Source: Phycisphaeraceae bacterium (GTDB lineage: Bacteria; Planctomycetota; Phycisphaerae; Phycisphaerales; UBA1924). From it: 64,000 nucleotides of DNA. Shown piece after piece: positions 61,669-64,000 of the stretch. Each line of letters begins with the position of its first letter. Position 1 is the stretch's first letter. The notes under the pieces are model-generated. The model did not search any database, was not told where the DNA came from, and saw only the letters and a program-made list of their open reading frames with translations. A program made the translations under genes and the position numbers. The DNA lies in the NCBI GenBank assembly GCA_020639235.1, contig JACKHC010000002.1:62001-126000 (forward strand). Direction: 5' to 3'.

Positions 61669-62995
61669 GCGACCCATTGATCCGAAGACGCTTCAAGCCG
61701 GACAGGTATTCCCGCTGCCGTTGTATTCGAAGCGCGGGACGAAGCTGCTGGGAGCGGGGATTGAGTTGACCAGGGACGGCGCGCGTCGGCTGCGGCGCCT
61801 GGCGGCCGGATCGATTTACATGGCGCGGACGGTCGGGGAGTTGTCGGCGGCGGGTGTGCTTGAGAAGCGGACGAAGGGGCTGGTTGAGCCGAAACAGGCG
61901 GGGGGCGTTGTGTACGAGGATGCGCGCGGGCTGACGGGACACTCGGGCTACGAGATGCCTTTGCAGTTTGAGCATGCGCGTCGTCGCGCGGCGATTCTGA
62001 AAGTGGCGGAGGATGTTGTCTGGAGGCGCGAGCGGCTCTGGTCGCTCATTCCGGGTCGCGTGACGCGGCAGACAGGCGGGCACGGGATCGAGTCTTCGGA
62101 CGGGCGGGGTTGGCCGGCGGCGAGTGAGTTGATGCGCCTCCGGGGCGAGCGAATCGAGAAGATCGCGGTGCTGCTGGACCGGATCGTCGCGATGGAGCCG
62201 GTGGGGGTGGGTTCGTGCGAGTCGATCGTCGGGGGACTGATCGACTTGTTTGACCGGTATCCGGAACGGTTTGCGCAGTTGGCGCTGCACGGTCGTCCGA
62301 TGGATGACTACCTGCCGGAGCACGCGTTTACGGCGGCGGCGTTGAATGTGGCGATCGCGTCGCATCTTGAATGGCCGCAGCGCGCGGTGATGAACGCGGG
62401 GCTTGCGGGGTTGCTCTCGGATGTGGGGATGATGCTGGTGCCGGACCGGATTCGCAAGACATCGCGGGCGCTAGACGACGCGGAGTTGCACGCGGCGCGC
62501 CGGCATGTGTGGACGGGCACGGCGCTGCTCACACGGATCGAGGGGTTGCCGGAGGCGGTGATTCGTTCGGCGCATCGGCATCACGAGCGGCTTGACGGTT
62601 CGGGGTATCCGCGCGGGCTGCGCGGGGATCGGCTCGATGATGTGTCTCGTGTGGTGGCGGTGGCTGACGCCTATGCTGCGGCGACGCACCCGCGGGTGCA
62701 CAAGCCCGCGAAGCGGCCGTACGACGCCATGGCCGAGATCATCGCGTTGGGCTCGGTGGGGACGCTGGACCGGCGCGCGGTTCATGCGTTGGTGTGCGCG
62801 GCGGGGCTGTTCCCGGTGGGGACGGGCGTCGTGCTCTCGACGGGCGAGACGGGCGTTGTGGTGTGCGTGAATCGATCGAGCGTGGACCGGCCGATGGTGC
62901 GCGTTCGGGGCGGGACGGGGGAGCGTCTGATCGACCTTCGCGAGGACGGCCGGGTGCGTGTCGTGCGCGCGTCTGACTACGCGATGGCCGCGTGA
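61667..62995 (+). CDS. HD-GYP-like protein with degenerate HD motif
   Basis: A 442-residue protein. The C-terminal half resembles HD-GYP c-di-GMP phosphodiesterases: VWTGTALLTRIEGLPEAVIRSAHRHHERLDGSGYPRGLRGDRLDDVSRVVAVADAYAAATH. The GYP region and several ligands are intact. The HD pair, normally HDIGK, is SDVGM (in GLLSDVGMMLVPDRI), losing one metal ligand and the Lys. The N-terminal half has no recognised domain. It may bind rather than hydrolyse cyclic nucleotides. The C-terminal 90 residues form a beta-rich extra domain. SD GGAGAA precedes ATG 61667. Confidence 0.82.
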   Translation: MRPIDPKTLQAGQVFPLPLYSKRGTKLLGAGIELTRDGARRLRRLAAGSIYMARTVGELSAAGVLEKRTKGLVEPKQAGGVVYEDARGLTGHSGYEMPLQFEHARRRAAILKVAEDVVWRRERLWSLIPGRVTRQTGGHGIESSDGRGWPAASELMRLRGERIEKIAVLLDRIVAMEPVGVGSCESIVGGLIDLFDRYPERFAQLALHGRPMDDYLPEHAFTAAALNVAIASHLEWPQRAVMNAGLAGLLSDVGMMLVPDRIRKTSRALDDAELHAARRHVWTGTALLTRIEGLPEAVIRSAHRHHERLDGSGYPRGLRGDRLDDVSRVVAVADAYAAATHPRVHKPAKRPYDAMAEIIALGSVGTLDRRAVHALVCAAGLFPVGTGVVLSTGETGVVVCVNRSSVDRPMVRVRGGTGERLIDLREDGRVRVVRASDYAMAA

Positions 62996-63023
62996 GCGTG
63001 CGGGGCGGGTATCATCGGGGGCG

Positions 63024-64000
63024 ATGGGAACGAGTGAACAACAGAAGCCGGCGCTGATGGCGTCGGTGAGCGGGTTGCGCGGGACGGTGGGCGGTTCGCT
63101 CACACCGGACGTGGTTGTGCGCTATGTCGGTGCGTTCGCGGGATGGGTGAGCGAGACGACGGGTGCTGCTCGGCCGACGATTGTGCTGGGGCGTGACGGG
63201 CGCGCCGGGGGCCAGTTGATTCGGGACCTGGTTGTCTCGTCGCTTCGGGCGGGCGGGTGCGATGTGATGGACCTGGGTGTGGTGACGACTCCGACCGTGG
63301 GGTTGATGGTCGGGGAGTTGCAGGCGGACGGCGGATTGGTGGTGACGGCGAGTCATAACCCGGCGGAGTGGAACGGGCTCAAGCCGATCACGGCGGAGGG
63401 GCGTGCGCCGAGCCCTGAGGATGCGGGGGTGCTGCTCGAGCGGTTTCGGAACGGCCTTGCGCGGGTGGTGGGGCACGATCGGTACGGGGATGAGCGGCGG
63501 GACGGGACGGCGGTGGATCGGCATGTGGACCGCGTTCTGACTGCGCTTGAGACGATTGGTGTTGCCGAGAAGGCGCGGGGCGCTCGGTTCAAAGTGGTGG
63601 TGGACTCGGTGAACTGCTCTGGGGCGCGGGTGATGGCGCGGCTTCTCGAAGCGCTGAACTGCAAGGTGACGCACCTGAACAAGAGCGGGGATGGTGTGTT
63701 CCCGCACATGCCCGAGCCGACGGCGGAGCACCTGACGGATTTGAGCGAGAAGGTGGGCGCGGCGAAGGCGGACATCGGCCTGGCGCAGGATCCGGATGCG
63801 GATCGGCTGGCGATCGTTGACGGGAGCGGGCGGTATATCGGGGAGGAGTACACGCTCGCGCTGAGCGCGATGTCGCTGCTGGGATCGATGGGGGGCCGCG
63901 CCAAGGGGGCACGATTGGCCGCGAACTTATCGACGAGCCGGATGATTGATGATGTGGCGAGCGAGTTCGGCGCGCGGGTGGTGCGGACGGCGGTCGGCGA
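63024..64000 (+). CDS. Phosphoglucosamine/phosphohexose mutase, partial (runs off the window)
   Basis: First 325 residues of an alpha-D-phosphohexomutase, open at the window end. The active-site serine loop TASHNPAEWNGLK and the metal loop DPDADRLAIVD are visible; substrate loop is beyond the visible part or weak. Members make glucosamine-1-phosphate or interconvert hexose phosphates. The start is ATG 63024, 28 bases after the HD-GYP gene. Confidence 0.9.
   Translation, partial: MGTSEQQKPALMASVSGLRGTVGGSLTPDVVVRYVGAFAGWVSETTGAARPTIVLGRDGRAGGQLIRDLVVSSLRAGGCDVMDLGVVTTPTVGLMVGELQADGGLVVTASHNPAEWNGLKPITAEGRAPSPEDAGVLLERFRNGLARVVGHDRYGDERRDGTAVDRHVDRVLTALETIGVAEKARGARFKVVVDSVNCSGARVMARLLEALNCKVTHLNKSGDGVFPHMPEPTAEHLTDLSEKVGAAKADIGLAQDPDADRLAIVDGSGRYIGEEYTLALSAMSLLGSMGGRAKGARLAANLSTSRMIDDVASEFGARVVRTAVG

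Overview
The window looks like a chromosomal segment of a high-GC planctomycete, most likely from the Phycisphaerae. This rests on recall of lineage habits rather than a search. The signs are a PEP-CTERM-type sorting tail (52019-52864), a secreted S8 protease ending in dockerin-like GDV/NVDDL repeats, a small C-x2-C-x-YD-...-CPEC zinc ribbon attached to several unrelated proteins, an EF-P with an HRTPGNLRAF tip, and many secreted proteins of no known family. No rRNA, tRNA or CRISPR was found.

The main architectural feature is a sharp change in strand composition near 16.4-17 kb. To the left the + strand is C-rich whichever way the genes point; to the right it is G-rich, again in both orientations. 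The 439-bp gene-free gap at the switch (16405-16843) holds a perfect DnaA box, a short cluster of TTCGCG(T/A)CA motifs, a strong hairpin and an A+T-rich stretch. I propose it as the replication origin, or part of it.

Left arm (1-16.4 kb): endonuclease III, a CstA-type transporter interrupted by in-frame repeats, and three genes that fit leucine catabolism (a carboxyltransferase subunit, HMG-CoA lyase and an enoyl-CoA hydratase). These are separated by a lower-GC Mrr-type restriction gene, a pirin and a zinc-ribbon protein. Next come a secreted serine hydrolase, an unknown secreted protein and sucC (without sucD), then a zinc-ribbon membrane protein and a beta-propeller protein.

Right arm (16.8-64 kb): mutT, a TPR protein and recX; a large secreted orphan; trxB; a pseudopilin-like protein; a UbiD-family decarboxylase; an ABC exporter pair; and an insertion sequence. 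The insertion sequence sits in the loop of a dispersed palindromic repeat and is flanked by a 7-bp duplication. Then follow a lipoprotein joining a phosphatase to a c-type heme motif, a pair of secreted M16 proteins, and an 11-gene type II secretion/type IV pilus-like assembly operon (32541-41221) with no secretin or prepilin peptidase. After that lie ispG, gyrA, a STAS protein, the S8 protease, an orphan ABC ATPase and a four-gene operon of overlapping tiny membrane and zinc-ribbon genes. The end of the window holds the PEP-CTERM protein, a Tat-exported metallo-beta-lactamase-fold hydrolase, efp, a cation efflux protein, a PfkB kinase, an MgtC protein, gltX, glnS, a PTPS-III-type pterin enzyme, a degenerate HD-GYP protein and the start of a phosphohexomutase.

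Several families of short palindromic repeats are scattered through the window. They lie not only between genes but also inside them, and they encode internal segments or the C-terminal tail and stop codon of several proteins. Long homopolymeric G/C tracts also sit inside conserved genes.
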